Shown in pieces: positions 8,021 through 17,151 of a stretch of DNA of 64,000 bases. Positions within the stretch are counted from its first letter, which is position 1, and every line of letters begins with the position of its first letter. The DNA comes from Acidobacteriaceae bacterium (GTDB lineage Bacteria > Acidobacteriota > Terriglobia > Terriglobales > Acidobacteriaceae), in assembly GCA_003132405.1 (NCBI GenBank), contig PKXQ01000109.1, forward strand, positions 52,946 to 116,945. The letters run 5' to 3'. The translations under genes were made by a program, and so were the position numbers. The notes beneath the pieces were generated by a model. The model saw nothing but the letters and a program-made list of their open reading frames with translations, was not told the DNA's origin and searched no databases.

Positions 8021-9937
8021 ATGCCAGCCTCCGTAGAAAAGCGCGTAGTCATCTTCTGCCTGCTGCTGGTAGCAGCCACGCTCGCTTTTTACAATCCCAT
8101 CGTTCATAACGGATTCATCGAATTCGATGATTCTGCCTATATTGTGAAGAATCCTCAGGTTCAGAGCGGCCTGACGTGGAATACCATTAAGTGGTCGTTC
8201 ACAACCTTTCACGTCGCAAACTGGCATCCGATGACATGGTTGTCGCACGCCGCGGATTGCCAGATGTTTGGACTCAATCCGGTTGGACACCACTACATCA
8301 ACCTCCTGTTGCACGCCGCCGACGCAGTGCTGCTCTTTTTATTGTTGTGGCGGGCGACCGGGCTCACATGGCCGAGCCTGATCGTAAGCGCGTTGTTCGC
8401 GCTCCATCCCATCAACGTCGAATCAGTAGCCTGGGTAGCCGAGCGCAAGAATGTCCTGAGCATGACGTTCTTCCTGCTTGCTCTGCACGCCTATGACCTC
8501 TATGCGCGCACCGGCAAACGATCTCTCTACGCGTGGGTCGCGATTTTATTTGCCGTGGGATTGATGGCCAAGCCGCAGATCGTCACTCTGCCCTTTGTGC
8601 TCCTGCTCTGGGATTACTGGCCGCTCCAGCGCCTTGCTGTATCGCATATAAGCGGATCGCAAGCGCACGCGGAATCAGCCGTCGCTACCGGTTCGTCCGC
8701 ATCGCCTGCCGCACGTTCGCTCAGCTTTCTAGTCTGGGAGAAATGGCCGCTCTTCATGCTCGCTGCGGCAGATTCGGTCATCACGGTGATCGCGCAGCGC
8801 GCTGGCTCCGCAGTTCGCACGGCGGCGGAAGTATCCATACCCGCGCGCATCGACAATGTCTTCGTTTCCTATGTGCGCTATCTGGGGAAAATGTTTTGGC
8901 CCTCCCATCTCGCTCCGATGTATCCGCATCCCGGGAATTCGCTGCCGCCAGTTGAGGTAATGGGCGCCCTGTCTCTACTGCTTTTGATTTCCGCGCTCGT
9001 ATGCCACTGGCGTGATCGCCGCTATTTGCTGGTTGGCTGGCTGTGGTTTCTGGGAACGTTAGTCCCCATGATCGGAATCGTCACCGTCGGCGAGCAAGCC
9101 ATGGCCGACCGCTTTGCCTACATTCCATTCATCGGTTTGTTCATCGCTGTGGTTTGGACTGTGAATGACTGGGCGACAAACACTCAGGCACAAAGCGCGC
9201 AAACCTCGCATCCTCGCACCAGCCCGGCGTGGCTCGCCGCTGCCGCCGTCGTTATTTGCTCTCTAGGATTTCTCACTTACCACCAACTTAGCTACTGGCG
9301 CGACGACGAAACTCTCTGGCGCTACACCTTGAGCGTCACCGAGCGTAATTACATGGCGCACGACAATCTCGCCCTCGCTCTCGCCAAGCAGGGACGATCC
9401 GATGAAGCCGTGGTCGAATTCCGCGCGGCGAACGCGCTGCATAAGTATCCGCCTGCTCAGGTCGTCGCCCTGGCTTTATATGAAGAGCGCGTCGGTCATG
9501 CCCAGGAAGCGATCGAAGAATCCAATTCAGTGCTGCGCGCGTCCGCCAACAATAACGACTCCAGGCTTCAATCCGCTGCCTGGAGCGCGCTCGGCCAAGC
9601 CCACCTGCAACTGCGCCAATACGACGAAGCCGCCGAGAGCTACGAGAATGCCCTGCGCCTGCGCCCGGAAAATGAAATGGCGCTAATCGGTTCTAGTTTG
9701 GTAGCGCTCAGTCAGGAAAAATCCAACGAAGCAGTCGCCAATTTGGCACACGCGGTAAAAATTGATCCGAGCGACGTGAACTTTCTCTTGCTAGCGCAAG
9801 CTCTGCGCCAAGCCGGCCGTCAAGACGATGCTGAGCAGGCGACCAACGAAGCCCGCAAAATCTCCCCTAACTTAAGCCAGGCGCAAAGCGCAGCCGGGCA
9901 GCTGCTTTCCGTCGCCGAGCTGACGAACCGCAACTGA
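8021..9937 (+). CDS. TMTC-like membrane glycosyltransferase candidate with TPR tail (copy 2)
   Basis: 638 aa, colinear with the protein at 4746-6644. It has the acidic loop FIEFDDSAYIVKNPQV after the first membrane segment, then LFALHPINVESVAWVAERKN, about ten hydrophobic segments to residue ~430, and a C-terminal block of TPR units (AWSALGQAHLQLRQYDEAAESYENAL). The loop with adjacent acidic residues is the catalytic signature of GT-C enzymes and is close to the YDD motif of TMTC proteins. The polyprenol-sugar donor and the protein acceptor are unknown. Together with copy 1 it flanks the Rieske gene in divergent orientation, so the pair may come from an old inverted duplication. Confidence 0.7.
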   Translation: MPASVEKRVVIFCLLLVAATLAFYNPIVHNGFIEFDDSAYIVKNPQVQSGLTWNTIKWSFTTFHVANWHPMTWLSHAADCQMFGLNPVGHHYINLLLHAADAVLLFLLLWRATGLTWPSLIVSALFALHPINVESVAWVAERKNVLSMTFFLLALHAYDLYARTGKRSLYAWVAILFAVGLMAKPQIVTLPFVLLLWDYWPLQRLAVSHISGSQAHAESAVATGSSASPAARSLSFLVWEKWPLFMLAAADSVITVIAQRAGSAVRTAAEVSIPARIDNVFVSYVRYLGKMFWPSHLAPMYPHPGNSLPPVEVMGALSLLLLISALVCHWRDRRYLLVGWLWFLGTLVPMIGIVTVGEQAMADRFAYIPFIGLFIAVVWTVNDWATNTQAQSAQTSHPRTSPAWLAAAAVVICSLGFLTYHQLSYWRDDETLWRYTLSVTERNYMAHDNLALALAKQGRSDEAVVEFRAANALHKYPPAQVVALALYEERVGHAQEAIEESNSVLRASANNNDSRLQSAAWSALGQAHLQLRQYDEAAESYENALRLRPENEMALIGSSLVALSQEKSNEAVANLAHAVKIDPSDVNFLLLAQALRQAGRQDDAEQATNEARKISPNLSQAQSAAGQLLSVAELTNRN

Positions 9938-9972
9938 AAACTGATAACTGAAAACTGATAACTGACAACTGA
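9932..9972. repeat. Heptanucleotide repeat array (AACTGAN x6)
   Basis: Six consecutive 7-mers of the form AACTGA plus a variable base start inside the last codons of the TMTC-like gene and fill the gap to the convergent phosphatase gene. This is the same kind of array as at 43220, 46319, 50820, 52906 and 55437. Confidence 0.85.
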
Positions 9973-9995
9973 GAGCGGCCAGCCGGCAGCGGTCC

Positions 9996-11156
9996 CTACG
10001 TGTGCTTCAACAGCAAACAAGTAATGTCATCGTGCTGCGGAGTATTCCCCACAAACTTGTCCAACTCCGCCATCAGGCTCCGCAACATTTCCGCAGGGGC
10101 CGCCCCCGCCTCGCGATCCACCAGCCGTATCAATTCCGGCTCTCCATACTCTTCCGTCTTCGAATTTTCCGCCTCGACCACGCCGTCGGTGAAAATCACC
10201 AGCCAGTCACCGGCCTCCAGCCGCGCCGTTCCCACCTGGTAGGGCGACTCGCCGAAAATCCCGATCGGAATGCCGCCCACTTCCAGCCGTTCGATCGCGC
10301 CCGCCTTCTTGCGAAGAAGCGGAACGTTATGCCCGGCGTTGACATAAGCGATGTCTCCCGCCGCCGGATCGAGCTCTGCAAAAAAAGCAGTCGTGAAGCG
10401 AACTCCTCCCATGCTGTTTGAACAAGCGTACTGATTCACCCCCGCCACCAGTTCCGCCAGCCCAACACCGCTCGTCGACAGCGTCCGCAGACTGGCCTGA
10501 AAAGTCGCCATCAGCATCGCCGCCGGAATACTTTTTCCCGCCACATCGGCGACCACAAACAAAATGCGCCCGTCGCTCGCCGTACGCCCCGGCCGCAAGA
10601 TCACGTCATAGTAATCGCCCGCCACTGTGTTCGCCGGACGCGTCGCATAAGCAATCTGATATCCCGAAATCTGCAGCGGCGCGCCCGGCAGAAGCCATGC
10701 CTGAATATCCTTCGCGATCTCCAAGTCGCGCTTCATCACCACACGGTCCGCCAGTTCCAGCAACAGGACGGCAAACAGAAGCAATCCACCGACGACGTGG
10801 AAGTCCATTTGAAAGATTTCAACGTGTCCGGCCTCATCTTTGTAGGAAAATGAGCTGGAAGAAAAGAACAGAAAAATCAACCCCGCCAGCACCAGCACGC
10901 GCCGCGCCGGAGTCAGCTTCTCCAGGATTGCCCAGAACAGAGCCTTCGCCCACCGCCAGAATCGCCGCCGTCGCGACGGCTCTTCCTGCAGATTCTCCAG
11001 CCCCGCCGAATACAGCCGATAGCTGGAGCGCGCATCCTTTTGCAGTTGCGACCAGAGCTGGTTCACCGCCGTGCCTTCGCTCACGCGAAACCAGAACCGG
11101 CGAGCTTTGCCCTTCAGAGGCTGCGGGGGCGGAATAGTCTGCTGAGTAGAGGCCAT
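9996..11156 (-). CDS. PP2C/SpoIIE-type serine phosphatase (RsbU-like), membrane anchored
   Basis: 386 aa. Residues ~90-150 contain two hydrophobic segments separated by a short loop; the C-terminal ~240 residues form a SpoIIE/PP2C domain. Metal-binding motifs are visible as TVAGDYYDVI, VVADVAGKSIPAAMLMA and the late VIFTDGVVEAEN / HDDITCLLL. Such phosphatases dephosphorylate anti-sigma-factor antagonists in partner-switching stress signalling. An RsbW-like kinase is encoded at 44429-44902, but far away, so a link is speculative. No sensory domain is recognisable apart from the membrane part. Confidence 0.87.
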   Translation of the reverse strand: MASTQQTIPPPQPLKGKARRFWFRVSEGTAVNQLWSQLQKDARSSYRLYSAGLENLQEEPSRRRRFWRWAKALFWAILEKLTPARRVLVLAGLIFLFFSSSSFSYKDEAGHVEIFQMDFHVVGGLLLFAVLLLELADRVVMKRDLEIAKDIQAWLLPGAPLQISGYQIAYATRPANTVAGDYYDVILRPGRTASDGRILFVVADVAGKSIPAAMLMATFQASLRTLSTSGVGLAELVAGVNQYACSNSMGGVRFTTAFFAELDPAAGDIAYVNAGHNVPLLRKKAGAIERLEVGGIPIGIFGESPYQVGTARLEAGDWLVIFTDGVVEAENSKTEEYGEPELIRLVDREAGAAPAEMLRSLMAELDKFVGNTPQHDDITCLLLKHT

Positions 11157-11262
11157 GGCGGAGCAATCATTATAGGGCAGGCCGCCAATCGACTTATCGA
11201 TTTACCCCGCGCCTCCCTGGCAAGCAAGAGAAATAGAAGGCATTGCTGTCGCAACCGATGTT

Positions 11263-12282
11263 CTAAAATAAATCCATCTGCGAGACTTCAATATGCGCGC
11301 TGCGACTGCGCCGCGCGTGCTCATTTCCAATTTTGTATTTCTGCCGCAAAGCCGACATCAACTGCGACAACCGCTCCGAATATCCTTTCGGCAGGAATGC
11401 ACGGCTCTCATAGCGCTTCCTGTATCCGTCAACCAGGGCAGGGAAGTGCTCCGCCAGAAACGGCATAAAAACCGCCGCCGAACAGGGCTTAAGAAAAAGC
11501 GGATTGGCATAGATGTACTTCGCGCCAACGTCACTTGCAGCTTTGACCAACGCCTCCAGGTCCCGAGGATGGTCCGTGATATCCGGTAGCACCGGAGCGC
11601 AGATCACGCCCGCATTCACCCCCGCAAGATTCAACTGCCGCACCGCCTCCAGCCGCAGATCCGGACGCGGCGCCCGCGGTTCCAGTTTGCGCGCCAGTTC
11701 AATATCCACCGTGGTCACCGTCACATTCACGAAAATTCTGTTCTGCTCGCTGACCCTTCGCAGAATCTCCGCATCGCGCGTAACCAGGTTCGACTTGGTC
11801 ACGATTCCAATCTCCAGGCCCGAATGCTTCGCTAACTCTTCAAGAATCGCTCGCGTCACCTCAAACCGCCGCTCCGCCGGCTGATATGGATCGGTGGCCG
11901 TGCCAATCGCAATCGGCTCTCCGCGCTTGACCTTCTTCAACTCCGATCGCAGCAGCCCCGCCGCATGCTGCTTAATGAAAATCTTCCGCTCAAAGTCCAT
12001 CCCATCGCGCAGTTCCATGAACTCGTGCGTATAGCGCGCATAACAATATTTGCAGGCAAACTCGCATCCCCGATAAGGATTGATCGCCCAGGTAAACGGA
12101 AGCTGCCGCGCGCTCACCACGCGACTAAGAAGAGATCGAGTCCCCAAAGTAAAGTACTCAACATTGTGCCCCTCCCGAACCGATTCGCCGGCTGCCGCGA
12201 GACGAGCGATGCCGATTAACTTTGGCTGGGACTCGGGCTGGGACTCGGCATCGGGAAGCAACGGTAGCATAGCCATAAGCAA
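11263..12282 (-). CDS. SplB-like radical SAM protein (PA0069/Rv2578c family)
   Basis: 339 aa. The iron-sulfur motif reads NPYRGCEFACKYCYARYTHEF, i.e. CxxxCxxC, following the conserved WAINPYRGC box. IGTATDPYQPAERRFEVTR and the later CAPVLPDITD complete the radical SAM barrel features of the COG1533 group. Members are widespread in bacteria; their reaction is not established (the name recalls spore photoproduct lyase, but no repair role is shown). The protein begins MLMAMLPLL, so the exact start among close Met codons is uncertain. Its 5' end lies only ~50 bp from the repeat remnant that opens the accessory island. Confidence 0.87.
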   Translation of the reverse strand: MLMAMLPLLPDAESQPESQPKLIGIARLAAAGESVREGHNVEYFTLGTRSLLSRVVSARQLPFTWAINPYRGCEFACKYCYARYTHEFMELRDGMDFERKIFIKQHAAGLLRSELKKVKRGEPIAIGTATDPYQPAERRFEVTRAILEELAKHSGLEIGIVTKSNLVTRDAEILRRVSEQNRIFVNVTVTTVDIELARKLEPRAPRPDLRLEAVRQLNLAGVNAGVICAPVLPDITDHPRDLEALVKAASDVGAKYIYANPLFLKPCSAAVFMPFLAEHFPALVDGYRKRYESRAFLPKGYSERLSQLMSALRQKYKIGNEHARRSRSAHIEVSQMDLF

Positions 12283-12329
12283 CGTCTATATTCGCTATTT
12301 GTTCGCCTATAATAACTCTTAGATCGGAC

Positions 12330-12346
12330 CCCGTCAAACGCGACAG
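12330..12346. repeat. Remnant of the island palindromic repeat
   Basis: CCCGTCAAACGCGACAG, 17 of 17 bases identical to the loop and inner stem of the palindromic elements at 18427-18518 and 23519-23575, in the same orientation. It sits between the radical SAM gene and the PolB-like gene, at the point where the polymerase homology begins. Confidence 0.75.
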
Positions 12347-12389
12347 CTGTTACTCGCCTGCAACGCTGGCAAAAAAAGACTTAGCTCTA

Positions 12390-14480
12390 ATGGGTATCAA
12401 ACCTCCCCAGGAAAAATTCAAGATTCCGCACCAAATCAACGGCATCGCCATGCAGGCCTTCAACGCCGGACGTGCCGAATGTCTGATCAGACGAACTCCG
12501 GTGCCCGTGACCTATGTCGATTTCCATGCGCAGTTCCCAGCCGTAAGCCATCTCTTGAATTGCCCGGAAGTGCTCTGCGCTCAGAGATTGGACTTTCCGG
12601 ATTTCACCGTCGAAGCGCGCGAGTTGTTAGAGCGCGTTACCCTCGACGATTGTTTTCAGCCAGCCTTTTGGAGAAAACTCCGCTGGTACGCGCGCGTCGA
12701 GCCCTGCGAAGACGTTCTGCCGCTGCGGGCAAAGTTTGGCCAGCGGGAAGGCTCCGATCCAACGTTGGGATGGAACTTCCTAACTTCAAAGCAGCACATT
12801 TGGATTACAGGACCGGATGCTGTAGCCGCGAAGCTGATTACTGGCAAGCCGATCAAGATTCTGGATGCATTTGTAATCGTCCCGCACGGATTGCAACCCG
12901 GTCTGCAGCCCATAAAGCTCTATGGCCAACTCGATGTCGATCCGCTTCGCGATGACTTGGCTGTGAAGCTGGTCGAATTACGTACCTCGGTGAAAGAGAA
13001 GAATCCACATCTGGCAGGTGGATTGAAAGTTGCAGCGAATAGCGCTGCCTTCGGTTTGCTATGCCAAATGAACGTCAAAGACCTCGACTCGCCGTCTCCT
13101 TTACATGTCTTTTCCGGTCAAACCATCTATCTGACTCCGAAAACGAAGCTGTGGGAGGAGCCAGCCGAATTCTACTGCCCCATCATGGCTTCGCTCGTGA
13201 CAGGCGGATCACATTTGCTGTGCGCCATGCTTGAGCGTGCCGTCGGAGATATGGGAGGACAAATTGCAGCCATGGACACCGACAGCGCGATGATCGTGTC
13301 AACCAAGAAAGGTGGCTTGGTTCCGTGCGCGGGCGGTTCACGCAGGCTTAAGACTTACAGAGTGCCAAGTGGACATTCCGCTGTGCGAGCACTTTCGGAG
13401 GCCGAAGTGGAGCATCTGCGCGAGCGGTTCGAAACTCTCAACCCGTGGCGGAAAACCCTAAAAGTAGCTTTTCTGAAATTGGAGAAGGAAAACTTCCGTC
13501 CCGATGGCCAACGCGAGCAACTTTACGCCTACTGCATCTCGGCAAAGCTGTACTGCCTTTTCAATCTTGACGGAGGCAAGCTCACCATCCGAAAGCCTTC
13601 CGGTCATGGCTTGGGGTTCCTGCAGTCTCCCTACAGCATTGCTGACTGGGAGCGAAAGAAGGGCCGAAAATGGACTGAGGCCTTGCCGCCTTGGATTTTT
13701 GAGGCATGGCATTTCATTCTTTCGCGAGAGCTGCGCCTTCAACATGTACCCCCGAGCTGGTTAAAGCAGCCAGCGGTCATGACGGTGCCAATCACAACGC
13801 CTCAAGTCCTAGAGCGACTCGGCTACTTCAAAGATGATTTACGTCCATTCACGATTGTCACGGTTCCATTTCCGAAAAAGGAGATAAACCTGCTTTGGAA
13901 GGGATTCTTTGTCATGCCCTACACGGAAAAACTCAATGACTTGCACGGACGCCCGATGGTCAATGTCGTGAGCGGCGAAACTTTTTTCATTCACGATCAG
14001 AAATCGGCCACCTTACCGAAGTCTGCGGGCTGGCTCTGTCTCAGGACAATGGAAGACGAAATCAATCGCATCCTGTCCCGAGCCGAATCGAAGTTTTGCA
14101 CTCCCAACGGTGGCACATGCACGAGCAAGACGATCGGCCTGCTCATGAGACGGCATATCCGTGCAGGTGAATTTCGTTACATTGGGAGAGAGGCGTCAAC
14201 GCGCTGGGCGAGTGGTCCCGATCTGTCCATGATGGCCGAAGCCGGAATCTTGGACCCAACACACGAGACATTCCGCGAGTACGAAAGAATCGTTGACCCG
14301 CAATATCTGAACGAGATCCGGGGGCAAGCCAAACAATTTTCCACGAAGCTGCTCTCTCGCAAGTCCGGAGTTGCCGAGTGCGCCATCAGGAACTTCAAGA
14401 ATGGAAAAAATACCATCAAGCCGCGCACCCTCCGAAAACTGACCAAGGCGATCCATGATCTGCACAGCAAGAACATCTGA
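12390..14480 (+). CDS. Family-B DNA polymerase-like protein, 5'-truncated, with C-terminal HTH
   Basis: 696 aa from the first ATG. Three polymerase motifs occur in the right order: motif A YVDFHAQFPA (residues ~41-50), motif B LKVAANSAAFGLL (K-x3-NS-x2-G, ~213-225) and motif C AAMDTDSAMIV (~292-302). No 3'-5' exonuclease domain precedes motif A, which it should in a complete PolB. The frame stays open upstream to 12279 and reads SPATLAKKDLALMG, as expected just before motif A, then runs into the repeat remnant at 12330-12346. The gene has therefore probably lost its 5' part. The last ~35 residues (LSRKSGVAECAIRNFKNGKN) form an HTH like that at the end of the Cas1 protein of the same island. 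Confidence 0.72.
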   Translation: MGIKPPQEKFKIPHQINGIAMQAFNAGRAECLIRRTPVPVTYVDFHAQFPAVSHLLNCPEVLCAQRLDFPDFTVEARELLERVTLDDCFQPAFWRKLRWYARVEPCEDVLPLRAKFGQREGSDPTLGWNFLTSKQHIWITGPDAVAAKLITGKPIKILDAFVIVPHGLQPGLQPIKLYGQLDVDPLRDDLAVKLVELRTSVKEKNPHLAGGLKVAANSAAFGLLCQMNVKDLDSPSPLHVFSGQTIYLTPKTKLWEEPAEFYCPIMASLVTGGSHLLCAMLERAVGDMGGQIAAMDTDSAMIVSTKKGGLVPCAGGSRRLKTYRVPSGHSAVRALSEAEVEHLRERFETLNPWRKTLKVAFLKLEKENFRPDGQREQLYAYCISAKLYCLFNLDGGKLTIRKPSGHGLGFLQSPYSIADWERKKGRKWTEALPPWIFEAWHFILSRELRLQHVPPSWLKQPAVMTVPITTPQVLERLGYFKDDLRPFTIVTVPFPKKEINLLWKGFFVMPYTEKLNDLHGRPMVNVVSGETFFIHDQKSATLPKSAGWLCLRTMEDEINRILSRAESKFCTPNGGTCTSKTIGLLMRRHIRAGEFRYIGREASTRWASGPDLSMMAEAGILDPTHETFREYERIVDPQYLNEIRGQAKQFSTKLLSRKSGVAECAIRNFKNGKNTIKPRTLRKLTKAIHDLHSKNI

Positions 14481-14598
14481 AATGTCGGTTACTGTCGGTG
14501 CCGGTACAGATATGTTGAAAGAAAGTACCAGCCTCGTGATTTTCGCTTATTCTTGATCTGGCAAAGGTTGTTTGGTTGGGTCACGGAGAGGCGCACAG

Positions 14599-17151
14599 TT
14601 GAACGCAGTTGAAATAGAAGAAGCCATTTCGCAGTTGGCGGATCAGCCGTTTGACTCCGAGAATTTTCCGTACGCCTTCCTCGAAGCTTTTGGCAACAAG
14701 GACACGACGATCAAGAGGCTGCGTACCGGCGCCTCGAACAAGTCCGACCTTGGTGGTGTGCCTCAGACCAGCAACATTCACATCGTCACATGTAACAGGG
14801 GACAGGTCACGAAAACGCTAACGGCTCTGAAGGAGAGCCCCGCGACGGCTAAAGCGAAGGCGAAGTTCACACTGGCAACCGACGGTGTGGATTTTGAGGC
14901 GGAGGACTTGGCGAGCGGTGAAACCGTTGCCTGCGCTTACAAGGATTTTCCCGACCATTTCGGCTTCTTCCTGCCGCTTGCGGGCATCACGACCGTCAGG
15001 CAAATCAGTGAGAACGCTTTCGACATCAGGGCGACCAGCCGCCTGAACCGGCTCTATGTCGAGCTTCTGAAAGACAACCCAGCGTGGGGCACGTCGGAGC
15101 GCCGTCACGACATGAATCACTTCATGGCGCGGCTGATCTTCTGTTTCTTCGCCGAGGACACCGACATCTTCAAAGGAGCTGGTCTATTCACCGATTCTAT
15201 CGCGCGGATGAGCGCCAAGGACTCATCCAACACCAATGAGGTGATCGGCGAACTTTTCCGCGCCATGAACACAAAGAACGAGGATCGGGAGAGCGCCAGG
15301 ATACCCCGATGGGCCGACATGTTTCCCTATGTGAACGGCGGCCTATTTTCAGGCAACATGGACGTGCCGCGCTTCAGCCGGATCGCTCGCTCTTATCTGC
15401 TCCACATTGGCAATCTGGATTGGACGAAGATTAACCCGGACATCTTCGGGTCGATGATCCAGGCTGTTGCGGATGACGAGGAACGCGGCGCGCTTGGCAT
15501 GCACTACACGAGCGTCCCCAACATCCTGAAGGTGCTCAACCCGCTGTTCCTCGACGACCTGCGCGCGAACCTTCAGGCGGCAGGCGACAATTCCCGAATG
15601 CTGTTGAACCTGCGCAAGCGGCTGCCGAAGATCAGGGTTCTCGACCCAGCTTGCGGTTCCGGCAACTTTCTCGTCATTGCCTACAAGGAAATGCGCGCAA
15701 TAGAGGCCGAGATCAACAGACGTCGAAACGAACCGGATCGGCGCTCGGACATTCCTCTGACGAACTTTCGCGGTATTGAGCTGCGCGACTTTCCAGCCGA
15801 GGTGGCGCGCCTTGCGCTCATTATTGCCGAGTTTCAATGCGACGTGCTCTATCGCGGACAGAAGGAAGCGTTGGCCGAATTTCTGCCACTCGACGCGCAA
15901 AACTGGATCACGTGCGGCAACGCGCTGCGGCTGGACTGGCTAAGCATCTGTCCGCCGACAGGAACGGGCGTGAAATTACAGGCAGATGACCTGTTCAGCA
16001 CACCATTGGATCAAGTACAGATCGACTTTGAGAATGAAGGCGGAGAGACCTATATCTGCGGGAATCCACCCTATCTTGGCTTCACATACCAGAGTGCTGA
16101 GCAAAAGAAGGAGATTCGCGACCTCCTTAAGGGACGAACCTCTTCCAGTGGTTTCCTCGACTACGTTGCCGGTTGGTTCATTAAGGTGGCTGAGTACCAG
16201 AAGACGACGAATGCGGTTGCCGCCTTTGTGGCGACAAATTCGATCTGCCAAGGGCAATCTGTATCGATACTGTGGCCGGTCCTATTTCATGCAGGTTGCG
16301 ATATTTTGTTCGCATACACGTCGTTCAAGTGGTCTAATCTCGCCAGCCATAAGGCTGGCGTCACGGTGGTCGTGGTCGGGATTGGCTCGTCGATCAGTGG
16401 ACCTCGTCGTCTTTACGAACACGATGAGAAAGACAACGTGATCGTCAGAGAGGGAGTATCAATCACGCCCTATCTTACCCTTGGCTCTCGCACTATTGTC
16501 GAGAAGCGCGATTCCCCAATTGGCGACCTGAGCGTGATGGAGTTCGGCAATAAACCATCCGATGGCGGTCATCTCCTTTTGCGACCTGAGGACTTGCCCT
16601 CCCTCAATCTGGATGCAGTACAGCGAGACAAGTTCATTCGATGTATCTACGGGGCGAATGACTTCATTAACGGCGGTGGCAGGTTATGCATTTGGATCGA
16701 ACATCGCGATCTTCAGGAGGCGCAAGCCATTGAGTCAATCAGAGACCGTATCGACGCCGTGAGGCGGGTCAGACTTGCCAGCCCCGACAAAGGGGCGAAC
16801 GCCCTCGCAAAGCGAGCTCACCAGCTCAAACTCATGCGCATCGGTGCGCATATGGATGTGCGAGAACTCGACATCGACCTGATCGACCGTATCAACCCGT
16901 TCGGCGAAGCTTATGCGATTCTCGCAAAAGCCATGACCGAGGACAGCCTGAAACAGGTCGCGGCAGTGATTGCTGCTAAGCGGACGAGCTTGACGCCGGA
17001 AGAAGCGAAGGAACTTGCCGTGCGCGCCTTTAGGTTCAAGAAGGAACGGGGACGGCTCCCATCGCTCACCTCGCAGGATGCCTGGGAAAGACGGATGGCC
17101 GAAGGCGCCGCCGCCTTTGTACGCTACAAGGATGAGGGTCGCTATGAGTGA
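14599..17151 (+). CDS. MmeI/YeeA-type adenine methyltransferase fused to a helicase-like tail
   Basis: 850 aa from a TTG start preceded by GGAGAG. The N-terminal and helical spacer regions of the class IIL restriction-modification family are seen (MNHFMARLIFCFFAEDTDIF). SAM motif I is LDPACGSGNFLVIAYKE near residue 350, and catalytic motif IV is CGNPPYLGF near 488. The target-recognition part starts (FINGGGRLCIWIEHRDL) but after ~residue 730 the sequence no longer follows the family. The last ~105 residues (DLIDRINPFGEAYAILAKAM ... LPSLTSQDAWERRMAEGAAA) look like the C-terminus of a DEAD/DEAH-type helicase. An in-frame deletion between two neighbouring genes would explain this. Overlaps the GIY-YIG gene by 8 bp. 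Confidence 0.82.
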   Translation: MNAVEIEEAISQLADQPFDSENFPYAFLEAFGNKDTTIKRLRTGASNKSDLGGVPQTSNIHIVTCNRGQVTKTLTALKESPATAKAKAKFTLATDGVDFEAEDLASGETVACAYKDFPDHFGFFLPLAGITTVRQISENAFDIRATSRLNRLYVELLKDNPAWGTSERRHDMNHFMARLIFCFFAEDTDIFKGAGLFTDSIARMSAKDSSNTNEVIGELFRAMNTKNEDRESARIPRWADMFPYVNGGLFSGNMDVPRFSRIARSYLLHIGNLDWTKINPDIFGSMIQAVADDEERGALGMHYTSVPNILKVLNPLFLDDLRANLQAAGDNSRMLLNLRKRLPKIRVLDPACGSGNFLVIAYKEMRAIEAEINRRRNEPDRRSDIPLTNFRGIELRDFPAEVARLALIIAEFQCDVLYRGQKEALAEFLPLDAQNWITCGNALRLDWLSICPPTGTGVKLQADDLFSTPLDQVQIDFENEGGETYICGNPPYLGFTYQSAEQKKEIRDLLKGRTSSSGFLDYVAGWFIKVAEYQKTTNAVAAFVATNSICQGQSVSILWPVLFHAGCDILFAYTSFKWSNLASHKAGVTVVVVGIGSSISGPRRLYEHDEKDNVIVREGVSITPYLTLGSRTIVEKRDSPIGDLSVMEFGNKPSDGGHLLLRPEDLPSLNLDAVQRDKFIRCIYGANDFINGGGRLCIWIEHRDLQEAQAIESIRDRIDAVRRVRLASPDKGANALAKRAHQLKLMRIGAHMDVRELDIDLIDRINPFGEAYAILAKAMTEDSLKQVAAVIAAKRTSLTPEEAKELAVRAFRFKKERGRLPSLTSQDAWERRMAEGAAAFVRYKDEGRYE

